A DNA stretch of 64,000 nucleotides from Helichrysum umbraculigerum (Eukaryota > Streptophyta > Magnoliopsida > Asterales > Asteraceae), in NCBI GenBank assembly GCA_949592205.1, contig CATIUR010000001.1, positions 405,237,750 to 405,301,749 on the forward strand, read 5' to 3'. Every line of letters starts with the position of its first letter. Within the stretch, counting starts at the first letter, position 1. Under the pieces are notes generated by a model. It was given only the letters and a program-made list of their open reading frames with translations. It had not been told where the DNA came from and searched no databases. Shown piece by piece: positions 1 through 10,968 of the stretch. The translations under genes and the position numbers were made by a program.

Positions 1-1210
1 ACGATTGATTTTGCGTTATCTCCAACACTTTAAAAAAAAAAATCAAAAAAAACCTTAATCGGAAAAAAGTATCAAAACGCGATACGATTTTGTGTAAGAT
101 TAAATGAGGAGAAAAAATAGTATACGGTGTGGATATTTGTATCTAAACGAAATTTAACACACCAATACAGATAACAATTAAGAAATTTTGGCATCATTTT
201 GAAAAAATTGTTAAAAACTTGTGTCATAAAAAAAGTAACAAAGAAACATACGATTATGCTAGATAATATGTATGAGGTTAAATTGGAGCAAAATTTTGAA
301 AGTGGTGTTATAATTGTGAAAGATTTGGAGATGATAAATGAACTAGTAAGTGAAGCCATGATTGAATTCGCGTTATCTCCAACACTTAAAAAAAAAACCT
401 TAATCGGGAAAAAGTAGCAAAACAAGATACGATTTTATGTAAGGTTAAATGAGGAGAAAAAAGTGTATACGGTGTGGATATTTGCATCTAAACAAAAGTT
501 AACACACCAATATAGACAATAAACAAGAAATTTTGGCATCACTTTAAAAAAATTGTTAAAAATTGGTGTCCTAAAAAAAAGTAACAAAGAAACCATACGA
601 TTATCTTAGATAATATGTATGAGGTTAATTTGGAGCAAAATTTTGAAAGCGGTGTTTTAATTGTGAAAGATTTGGAGATGATAAATGAACTAGTAAGTGA
701 AGCCACGATTGATTTCGCGCTATCTCCAACACTTAAAAAAAAAACCTTAATCGTAAAAAAGTAGCAAAACGCGATACGATTTTATGTAAGGTTAAATGAG
801 GAGAAAAAAGAGTATACGGTGTGGATATTTGCATCTAAACAGAAGTTAACATACCAATATAGACAACAAATAAGAAATTTTGGCATCGTTTTAAAAAAAT
901 TGTTAAAAATTGGTGTCATAAAAAAAATAGCAAAGAAACCATACGATTATGTTGGATAATATGTATGAGGTTAAATTGGAGCCAAATTTAGAAAGTGGTG
1001 TTATAATTGTGATAGATTTGGATATGATAAATGAATTAGTAAGTGAAGCCACGATTGATTTCGCGTTATCTCCAACACTTAAAAAAAAAAAACCTTAATA
1101 GGAAAAAACTAGCAAACGCGATACGATTTTGTGTAAGGTTAAATGAGGAGAAAAAAAAGTATACGTTGTGGATATATAGATCTAAACAAAAGTTAACACA
1201 CCAATATAGA
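1..1210. repeat. Higher-order repeat, copy 1 (12-monomer offset)
   Basis: Bases 1 to about 1210 recur at 4194 to about 5400, with only scattered differences over the first ~1.0 kb (for example GATATG against GAGATG near 1021). Neighbouring monomers differ far more from each other. The offset of 4193 bp is 12 monomers. The true start may lie before the window. Confidence 0.9.
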
Positions 1211-4193
1211 CAACAAATAAGAAATTTTGGCATCATTCTAAAAACATTGTTAAAAACTTGTATCATCAAAAGAGAGTAGCAAAGAAACCATACGATTATG
1301 CTAGATAATATGTATGAGGTTAAATTGGAGAAAAATTAAAAAGTTGTGTTATAATTGTGAAAGATTTGGAGACGATAAATGAACTAGTAAGCGAAGCCAT
1401 GATTGATTTCGCGTTATCTCCAACACTTACAAAAAAAAAAAAAAAAAAAAAAAAAACCTTAATCGGAAAAAAGTAGCAAAACACGATACGATTTTATGTA
1501 AGGTTAAATGAGGAGAAAAAAGAGTATACGGTGTGGATATTTGCATCTAAACAAAAGTAAACACACCAATATAGACAACAAATAAGAAAATTTTGGCATT
1601 ATTTTTAAAAAGTTGTAAAAATTGGTGTCGTAAAAAAAAGTAGCAAAGAAACCATATGATTATGCTAGATAATATGTATGAGGTTAAATTGGAGCAAAAT
1701 TTAGAAAGTGGTGATATAATTATGGAAGATTTGGAGATGATAAATGAACTAGTAAGTGTAGCCACGATTGATTTCACGTTATCTCCAACACTTAAAAAAA
1801 AAAAAAACTTAATCGGAAAAAAGTAGCAAAACGCGATACTATTTTGTGTAAGGTTAAATGAGGAGAAAAAATAGTATACGGTGTAGATATTTGCTTCTAA
1901 ACAATAGTTAACACACCAATATAGAGAACACATAAGAAATTTTGGCATCATTTAGAAAAAATTGTTAAAAACTGGTGTAATAAAAAAAAGTAGCAAAGAA
2001 ACCATACGATTATGTTAGATAATATGTATGATGTTAAATTGGAGCAAAATTTAGAAAGTGGTGTTATAATTGTGAAAGATTTTGAGATGATAGATGAACT
2101 AGTAAGTGAAGCCACGATTGATTTCGCGTTTTCTACAACACTTAAAAAAAAAAAACCTTAATCGGAAAAATGTAGCAAAACACGATACGATTTTGTGTAA
2201 GGTTAATAGAGGAGAAAAAAACAGTATACGGTGTGGATATTTGCATCTAAACAAAACTTAACACACCAATATAGACAACAAATAAGAAATTTTTGCATCA
2301 TTTTAAAAAAAATGTTAAAAATTGGTGTCATAAAAAAAGTAGCAAAGAAACCATACGATTATGTTAGATAATATGTATGAGGTTAAATTGGAGCAAAATT
2401 TAGAAAGTGGTATTATAATTGTGGAAGATTTGGAGATGATAAATGAACTAGTAATTGAAGCCACGACTGATTTCGCGTTATCCCTAACACTTAAAAAAAA
2501 ACAACTTAATTGGAAAAAAGTAGCAAAACGCGATACGATTTTGTGTAAGATTAAATGAGTAGAAAAAAAAGTATACGGTGTGGATATTTGAATCTAAACA
2601 AAAGTTAACACACCAATATAGACAACAAATAAGAAATTTTGGCATCATTCTAACTGGTGTCATCAAAAGAGAGTAGCAAAGAAACCATACGATTATGCTA
2701 GATAATATGTATGAGGTAAAATTGGAGAAAAATTAAAAAGTTGTGTTATAATTGTGAAAGATTTGGAGATGATAAATGAACTAGTAAGTGAAACCACGAT
2801 TGATTTTGCGTTATCTCCAACAATTTTAAAAAAAAAAACCTTAATCGAAAAAAAGTATCAAAACGCTATACGATTTTGTGTAAGATTAAATGAGGAGAAA
2901 AAATAGTATACGGTGTGGATATTTGCATCTAAACAAAATTTAACACACCAATATAGACAACAAATAAGAAATTTTGAATCATTTTGAAAAAATTGTTAAA
3001 AACTGGTGTCATAAAAAAAAGTAACAAAGAAAACATACGATTATGCTAGATAATATGTATGAGGTTAAATTGGAGCAAAATTTTGAAAGTGGTGTTATAA
3101 TTGTGAAAGATTTGGAGACGATAAATGAACTAGTAAGTGAAGCCACGATTGATTTCTCGTTATCTCCAACAATTAAAAAAAAAAAAAAACTTAATCGGAA
3201 AAAAGTAGCAAAACGCGATACGATTTTGTGTAAGGTTAAATGAGGAGAAAAAAGAGTATACGTTGTGGATATTTGCATCTAAACAAAAGTTAACACACCA
3301 ATATAGACAACAAATAAGAAATTTTGGCATCATTTTAAAAAAATTATTAAAAATTGGTGTCATAAAAAAAAGTAGCAAAGAAACCATACGATTATGTTAG
3401 ATAATATGTTTGAGGTTAAATTGGAGCAAAATTTAGAAAGTGGTGTTATAATTGTGGAAGATTTGGAGATGATAAATGAACTAGTAATTGAAGCCACGAT
3501 TGATTTCGCGTTATCTCCAACACATAAAAAAAAAAAACAACTTAATCGGAAAAAAGTAGCAAAACGCGATACGATTTTGTGTAAGATTAAATGAGGAGAA
3601 AAAAGAGTATACGGTGTGGATATTTGAATCTAAATAAAAGTTAACACACCAATATAGACAACAAATAAGAAATTTTGGCATCATTTTAAAAACATTGTTA
3701 AAAACTGGTGTCATCAAAAGAGAGCAGCAAAGAAACTATACGATTATGCTAGATAATATGTATGAGGTTAAATTGGAGAAAAATTAAAAAGTTGTGTTAT
3801 AATTGTGAAAGATTTGGAGACGATAAATGAACTAGTAAGTGAAGCCATGATTAATTTCATGTTATCTCCAACACTTAAAAAAAAACCTTAACGGGAAAAA
3901 AGTAGCAAAACACGATACGATTTTTTGTAAGGTTAAATGAGGAGAAAAAAGAGTATACGGTAAGGATATTTGCATCTAAACAAAAGTTAACACACAAATA
4001 TAGGAAACAAATAAGAAATTTTGGCATCATTTTAAAAAAATTGATAAAAATTGGTGTCATCAAAAAAAAGTAGCAAAGAAATCATACGATTATGCTAGAT
4101 AATATGTATGAGGTTAAATTGGAGCAAAATTTAAAAAGTGGTGTTATAATTGTGAAAGATTTGGAGATGATATATGAACTAGTAAGTGAAACC

Positions 4194-5400
4194 ACGATTG
4201 ATTTTGCGTTATCTCCAACACTTTAAAAAAAAAAATCAAAAAAAACCTTAATCGGAAAAAAGTATCAAAACGCGATACGATTTTGTGTAAGATTAAATGA
4301 GGAGAAAAAATAGTATACGGTGTGGATATTTGTATCTAAACGAAATTTAACACACCAATACAGATAACAATTAAGAAATTTTGGCATCATTTTGAAAAAA
4401 TTGTTAAAAACTTGTGTCATAAAAAAAGTAACAAAGAAACATACGATTATGCTAGATAATATGTATGAGGTTAAATTGGAGCAAAATTTTGAAAGTGGTG
4501 TTATAATTGTGAAAGATTTGGAGATGATAAATGAACTAGTAAGTGAAGCCATGATTGAATTCGCGTTATCTCCAACACTTAAAAAAAAAACCTTAATCGG
4601 GAAAAAGTAGCAAAACAAGATACGATTTTATGTAAGGTTAAATGAGGAGAAAAAAGTGTATACGGTGTGGATATTTGCATCTAAACAAAAGTTAACACAC
4701 CAATATAGACAATAAACAAGAAATTTTGGCATCACTTTAAAAAAATTGTTAAAAATTGGTGTCCTAAAAAAAAGTAACAAAGAAACCATACGATTATCTT
4801 AGATAATATGTATGAGGTTAATTTGGAGCAAAATTTTGAAAGCGGTGTTTTAATTGTGAAAGATTTGGAGATGATAAATGAACTAGTAAGTGAAGCCACG
4901 ATTGATTTCGCGCTATCTCCAACACTTAAAAAAAAAACCTTAATCGTAAAAAAGTAGCAAAACGCGATACGATTTTATGTAAGGTTAAATGAGGAGAAAA
5001 AAGAGTATACGGTGTGGATATTTGCATCTAAACAGAAGTTAACATACCAATATAGACAACAAATAAGAAATTTTGGCATCGTTTTAAAAAAATTGTTAAA
5101 AATTGGTGTCATAAAAAAAATAGCAAAGAAACCATACGATTATGTTGGATAATATGTATGAGGTTAAATTGGAGCCAAATTTAGAAAGTGGTGTTATAAT
5201 TGTGATAGATTTGGAGATGATAAATGAATTAGTAAGTGAAGCCACGATTGATTTCACGTTATCTCCAACACTTAAAAAAAAAAAAACCTTAATCGGAAAA
5301 AACTAGCAAACGCGATACGATTTTGTGTAAGGTTAAATGAGGAGAAAAAAAAGTATACGTTGTGGATATTTAGATCTAAACAAAAGTTAACACACCAATA
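4194..5400. repeat. Higher-order repeat, copy 2 (12-monomer offset)
   Basis: This is the second copy of the segment at 1-1210. It includes the same unusual A-run with an embedded TC near 4228 and the same CTAGCAAACGCG variant near 5300. Similarity falls off after about 5400, where the downstream monomers are of different types. This indicates a recent multi-monomer duplication or unequal exchange. Confidence 0.9.
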
Positions 5401-6080
5401 TAGACAACAAATAAGAATTTTGGCATCGTTTTAAAAAAATTGTTAAAAATTGATGTCATAAAAAAAAGTAGCAAAGAAACCATACGATTATGTTAGATAA
5501 TATGTATGAGGTTAAATTGGAGCAAAATTTAGAAAGTGGTCTTATAATTGTGAAAGATTTGGAGATGATAAATGAACTAGTAAGTGAAGCCACGATTGAT
5601 TTTTCGTTATCTCAAACACTTCTAAAATAAAAAAAAAATTAAAAAAAAAAAAAAACCTTAATCGGAAAAAAGTAGCAAAACGCGATACGATTTTGTGTAA
5701 GATTTAATAAGGAGAAAAAAGAGTATACGGTGTGGATATTTGAATCTAAACAAAAGTTAACACACCAATATAGACAACAAGTAAGAAATTTTGACATCAT
5801 TTTAAAAACATTGTTAAAAACTGGGGTCATCAAAAGAGAGTAGCAAAGAAACCATACGATTATGCTAGATAATATGTATGAGGTTAAATTGGAGCAAAAT
5901 TTAGAAAGTTGTGTTATAATTGTGAAAGATTTGGAGATGATAAATGAACTAGTAAGTGAAGCCATGATTGATTTCGCGATATCTCCAACACTTAAAAAAA
6001 AAAAAAACCTTAATCGGAAAAAAGTAGCAAAACGCGATACGATTTTGTGTAAGATTAAATGAGGAGAAAAAATAGTATAC

Positions 6081-8682
6081 TAAAACGCCCCAAAAACTCA
6101 GTAATTTTTTTTTTCGGTTCCCACAGTTCGGTCCCACATCTCGTATATTTGATCCCGTATTCTCATCTTTACATTTTGACCCAAAACAAGACAACGGGGT
6201 ATGCAAATTACCAGCTATATAGTACAGGTAGGTAAAACAACCTTGTTTTAGCTAGAACAAGCTTGTTTTAGACTAGAACAAGCCTGTTCTAGTGGTAAGA
6301 CTCAAATTTTTGACCACTTTTAGACTACACTTCAAATCACAAACCACATACAATTATGATCTGACTTTTTACACACTATTTCAGTACTTCAAAACAAGTT
6401 TAATCTAATCGACATTACTTACACATGGATATCATAATCCATTTTACCTCTACGTCTCATTTCATGCCCAATTGGACCCTTTTTGACCCGTTTAACGTTC
6501 TGACCACAATTTAACCCAAACCATTACTCTTTGATTCTTATTTAACTATTTCAAACATAGTTGACTATATGTCAACCTTCACAATTGACCCACCAATCAT
6601 ATTCGATACTTGACCACATTTTTCCATATTTGACCCAAAATCACACCAATCCTAACCCAAAGATATCATAACCTTTTTATACCCATACACAAGACTCCTT
6701 TTTCACTGTTTGACTCTCAAAGTCAACCACAACACTTTGACCAACATATTTAATTCGAAAACTCTTTGTTTGGGCGATTTACACAATTGATCATCAAAAC
6801 AATAATTTAAAAGAATGAAGCATAATCTAACCATAAGCATGCTCCATAATCCACATCAATATCTCTTATGCACCTTCTATCCACGTATAGCTACCAACAC
6901 GTCACCTACAACATAAACACTGAAACGGGTAAGCGCCACTGCTTAGTGAGTACACATGCAATTAAACAAGCAATCCACATATCAAAAATTTTCACTTATT
7001 CACATAAACACATAATCACTGAGCAACCATAACACATACTCTGAACACTGAACACTGATCACTAAGCACCATACCACGTCGATATGCATGCTAACACTGT
7101 TTCACTGAGTACCATACCACGACGGTATGCATACTAAGGCAACAACACTAATTATCACATAATTCAACAATTAACAACAATTAACTACAATCAACAACAC
7201 TAATTATCCACATAAGAAACAATACATATAGCAAACAACTTCTACTTGATTGTATGATCCTCTAGCTCGGAAGCTATCCGGAAACACACACAATCAATTA
7301 ATACACTGTTCACCACATAATCACTATTAAATTCTCATATATCAACAAGTCATCTTCCACCCGATTGTGTAGCCTCTTGCTCGGAAGCAATCCGGATCCA
7401 ACATAATCGAATCATATACTATTCACCACAAATTGCAACCAATTCTTTTCCTTTACCTTTAAGTTAGTGACATTCTCATTACTCGGCTAACATCAAGCTA
7501 ATGAGATAATCACAACTTTTCTTTCCAAATAACACTTAAACATATAACAATTAAGCGCAAGTAGGAAGTTTAACACAACAACTAATTTAAACAATTAATA
7601 TGAATAGACAATTATAAACAAAGAATATGAACAAACAAACGTAAACAATTAACTTTTTCCTTGGTTGTGCAACCTCTAGCCCGCAAGCTAGCCTGTACTT
7701 ACACAACCGAATCACCTGTTTAACCCCCGTATCACTCACCACAATCTCTTAGAAGACGATTTCTCCAATGAAAGCTCTCTATGTCTTTAACACCTACATC
7801 ATTCATATACAACACATAATGACACCAATTAATCATCCACTTTAATCATACTTACTTACTACACCATTCATGAACATACATCATAATTATTCCACTAATC
7901 ATACTTCACTACTTTAATTTCATGTTCCAACATCATAATCATACTCTATTAATATCAGAATTAACTTCTTTAAGCTTATTTCATCATTTCATAACACTTT
8001 AACATAAACCCTAAGATTACCCATAAACACAATTCATGAATTCATCACTTTCACAATGTTATATGATTACCAACAATCATATTAACACTAATTAACCCTA
8101 ATCTAATCAATTTCTAGTATCAATTTCGGATTAGAACCATTAACCCTTAAAACCCCCCATGAAAACACAAAACCCTAGGTTAAATTATAAAGAAATCACT
8201 TACAACATGTTATATGATTACTAACAAGCTTATTAACACTAATAAACAACAATTCTAACAAATTAAAACCCTAATTTCATGATTAATTTCATCAATTTAA
8301 CAAAACCCCATGAAACCCAAGAACTAGGTTAAAATACATGAAAGAAATCACTTACAAAAGCTTGAGGATGATGAAAAAAAAATGATTAATTTGAATCCCT
8401 AACACTTGAATCAAAGATTGGATTAAAGAAATTGAAAGTTAGAATCGTCCCTGAGGTTTATTTTGTGTCTGGAAAGCATTGGTATGAAGGAGAAAATTCC
8501 CCTGTTAAAACAGTACATACATATATTATTACTGCATAATTTTTATCCCCTTTATTTCCTACAGTCTGGAACTAATAAAACCGTTTGCGTTTTCCTTTGT
8601 ATCTTATTATCTACATAATAATATTTCATAATAAAAATATATCCGCTTACGATATTAAATTCCTGAAATTTGGGGTGTTACA
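6081..8682. mobile_element. Element G: probable solo LTR (Ty3/gypsy Tekay-like ends)
   Basis: A 2602-bp non-satellite insert interrupts a monomer at GTATAC/GGTGTGG. The flanks give a 5-bp duplication, TATAC on the left (6076-6080) and TATAA on the right (8683-8687), with one mismatch. The right end reads TTTGGGGTGTTACA; its complement TGTAACACCCCAAA is the style of terminus known in Tekay/Del-type gypsy LTRs. The left end, TAAAACGCCCCAAA, is a decayed inverted match. No reading frame of note is present. Inside are short repeats: CTAGAACAAGC copies near 6250-6290, two copies of a CATACC/GGTATGC hairpin near 7070 and 7120, and three diverged copies of a roughly 50-bp unit near 7250, 7360 and 7665. 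A non-autonomous DNA element is the alternative. Orientation is not resolved. Confidence 0.6.
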
Positions 8683-9774
8683 TATAAGGTGTGGATATTT
8701 TCATCTAAACAAAATTTAACACACCAATACAGACAACAAAAAAGATATTTTGGCATCATTTTGAAAAAATTGTTAAAAACTGGTGTCATCAAAAAAAAGT
8801 AACAAAGAAACCATACGATTATGCTAAATAATATGTATGAGGTTAAATTGGAGCAAAATTTTGAAAGTGGTGTTATAATTGTGAAAGATTTGGAGATGAT
8901 AAATGAACTAGTAAGTGAAGCCATGATTGAATTCGCGTTATCTCCAACACTTAAAAAAAAAAAAAAAAAAACAAAAAAACCTTAATCGGAAAAAAGTAGC
9001 AAAACACGATACGGTTTTATGTAAGGTTAAATGAGGAGAAAAAAGAGTATACGGTGTGGATATTTGCATCTAAACAAAAGTTAATACACCAATATAGACA
9101 ACAAATAAGAAAATTTTGGCATTATTTTTAAAAAGTTGTAAAAATTGGTGTCGTAAAAAAAAGTAGCAAAGAAACCATACGATTATGCTAGATAATATGT
9201 ATGAGGTTAAATTGGAGCAAAATTTGGAAAGTGGTGTTATAATTGTGAAAGATTTGGAGATGATAAATGAACTAGTAAGTGAAGCCACGATTGATTTCGC
9301 ATCATCTCCAACACTTAAAAAAAAAACCTTAATCGTAAAAAAGTAGCAAAACGCGATACGATTTTGTGTAAGGTTAAATGAGGAGAAAAAAGAGTATACA
9401 GTAGGGATATTTGCATCTAAACAAAAGTTAACACACCAATATAGAAAACAAATAAGAAATTTTGGCATAATTTTAAAAAAATTGATAAAAATTGGTGTCA
9501 TTAAAAAAAAGTAGCAAAAAAACCATACGATTATGCTAGACAATATGTATGAGGTTAAATTGGAGCAAAATTTAGAAAGTGGTGTTATAATTGTGAAAGA
9601 TTTGGAGATGATAGATGAACTAGTAAGTGAAGCCACGATTGATTTCGCGTTATCGCTAACACTTAAAAAAAAAAACCTTAATCGGAAAAATGTTGCAAAA
9701 CGCGATACGATTTTGTGTAAAGTTAAATGGGGAGAAAAAAGAGTATACGGTGTGGATATTTACATCTAAACAAA
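8683..9774. repeat. Satellite array block 2
   Basis: Three monomers continue the array between solo LTR G and element A, with anchors near 9029, 9379 and 9729. The last monomer is broken in CATCTAAACAAA. The same monomer resumes at 22560 with ACAAAAGTTAACA, so this is one array split by insertion. Confidence 0.96.
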
Positions 9775-9887
9775 TGTTGGTACATCTATGTGTGTCTGTC
9801 AGTTGGTCTCAGTCTGTAATTGTGTCGAAATTGTAATTACGTTTTGTATAGTTTTAGATTTAGTTTAATTTCAATTTTTTGTATTCA

Positions 9888-10011
9888 TGCGACACAAGCA
9901 TTGTGTCGCAGAAGCATTCAATGTGACACAAGGATTGTGTCGCAGAAACATTCCATGCGACACAAGTATTGTGTCGCAGAAGAGTCTATGCGACACAAGG
10001 CTTGTGTCGCA
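9888..10011. promoter_or_regulatory. Four-hairpin array in element A 5' LTR
   Basis: Four 23-bp inverted repeats lie at 9888-9910, 9922-9944, 9956-9978 and 9989-10011. Each has arms TGCGACACAA and TTGTGTCGCA around a 3-nt loop (GCA, GGA, GTA, GGC). Start-to-start spacing is 34, 34 and 33 bp. The array ends 17 bp before the TATA-like box, so it occupies the expected upstream activating region. The 3' LTR copy is at 22149-22272. Confidence 0.9.
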
Positions 10012-10028
10012 TAAAGTCTGGATCAGGC

Positions 10029-10037
10029 TATAAGTAG
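10029..10037 (+). promoter_or_regulatory. TATA-like box, element A 5' LTR (mutated)
   Basis: Reads TATAAGTAG. The 3' LTR has the canonical TATAAATAG at the matching place (22290-22298), so the 5' promoter has probably lost strength by an A-to-G change. Transcription would start a few tens of bases downstream. Confidence 0.65.
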
Positions 10038-10300
10038 AAGCTCGCCAGCTTCTGTTTTGCTAAGACAAAACACACACATAACACTCCTGTTTTCTGAGTA
10101 AAATCATCTTTTTGTGTTATTTTGATTATTGTGTTTGTGTCCAAGTGTATGTAGTATTGCTAGCTTATCATTTATATAAACATACACTTTGTGTTTTGGT
10201 TATTTATCGTGTTAATCTTGCATATATTTGTTTGTTTGATTTCCGCTTTAACAAACTAGTTGAACTACTCGATTTGGTTCGTATAAGTGGAACCTACAAT

Positions 10301-10312
10301 TGGTATCAAAGC
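10301..10312 (+). other. Element A primer-binding site (tRNA-iMet)
   Basis: TGGTATCAAAGC begins 2 nt after the 5' LTR. It matches the usual TGGTATCAGAGC, complementary to the 3' end of plant initiator tRNA-Met, with one mismatch. Confidence 0.9.
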
Positions 10313-10619
10313 CGCATACTCTTGAGTTGCGGTTTCGAGTTAGTTTGTGCAAGATTTTGGTCTAAAATGCTATATATATTTTTAATTTTTATGTTCTTGG
10401 TGTTCTTGGTTAAAAGTCTTTATTTTTAGCTCTTTTTGGTGTTTGATCTTCAAAGAAAAGGTGTTAGTCAACTTTTTAGATTTAGTTGGTAAAAAGTTGG
10501 TGATCATTTTTGCTTCAAAAGTTGGTTTTTCAGTCTGATATAAAGCATGGTGTAGTAAGTAATGATGTGTGTTGAAAATTGAAATTTTTGTGGGCTCAAA
10601 ACTGTCTGCACGTGCATTT

Positions 10620-10907
10620 TTGCGACACAATACTTGTGTCGTAAACACTGTTCATACGACACAGCTATACGACATTAAATTGTCTGCGACATAACGTGCG
10701 ACATAAGCCTACGACACAACTTATTTTGACCTTGACTGGTCTGCGACACAAGTTGCGACATAACCTACGACATAACGGTTGTGTCGCATTTTTGTTTTCT
10801 GTCTGATTAACTTCAGCGACACAACAACTGTGTCGTATTGACCGTGTGCGACACAACATTTGTGTCGTATTGACCATCTGCGACACAACACTGTGTCGCA
10901 TAACTCC
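10620..10907. promoter_or_regulatory. GCGACACAA motif array in element A 5' leader
   Basis: Close to twenty copies of GCGACACAA, ACGACACAA, GCGACATAA or their complements lie in both orientations between the primer site and gag. The core is the same as in the LTR hairpins. The region is non-coding and gag begins about 60 bp later. Confidence 0.85.
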
Positions 10908-10968
10908 AGACTTAGACAAAAATCAGTTTGTTTTGTGTGTATTTTCTGATTTTTGGCAGATTTTCATC

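Larger units (their letters stand above)
1..6080. repeat. Satellite array block 1 (~350-bp monomers)
   Basis: About 18 head-to-tail copies of an AT-rich unit are seen. Using GAGGAGAAAAA as an anchor, copies fall near 106, 451, 800, 1144, 1510, 1860, 2210 and so on to 6060, at spacings of about 340-370 bp. Each unit carries an A-run of variable length, the segments CGCGATACGATTTTGTGTAA, GTATACGGTGTGGATATTTG and CCATACGATTATG, and ends near CGTTATCTCCAACACTT. Length variation lies mostly in the A-run. The block is cut at 6080 by a solo LTR and resumes at 8683. Both strands show 60-130 codon open frames, but these follow the repeat and change amino acids freely between copies, so they are not called as genes. 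Chromosomal location (centromeric, subtelomeric or interstitial) cannot be told from sequence. Confidence 0.97.
9775..10298 (+). repeat. Element A 5' LTR
   Basis: Starts TGTTGGTACATC and ends GAACCTACA; 524 bp, matching 22036-22559. It contains four evenly spaced hairpin motifs (9888-10011) upstream of a TATA-like box. Most differences from the 3' LTR are C/T or G/A changes, as expected for decay of methylated cytosine. Confidence 0.97.

Noticed and set aside
1..6080. Open frames of 60-134 codons on both strands of the satellite (for example a MLDNMYEVKLEQ frame and a C/F-rich antisense frame)
   Set aside because: They recur once per monomer, change amino acids freely and are broken by A-run length changes; this is the repeat showing through, not a gene.
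9070..9636. 188-codon antisense frame across two monomers
   Set aside because: It exists only because stops happen to be lost in these copies; no motif, no conservation elsewhere.
9888..10011. Regular palindromic repeats resembling a CRISPR array
   Set aside because: The gaps between hairpins are only 10-11 bp, the repeats are in a plant LTR and are duplicated in the partner LTR, and no cas genes exist.
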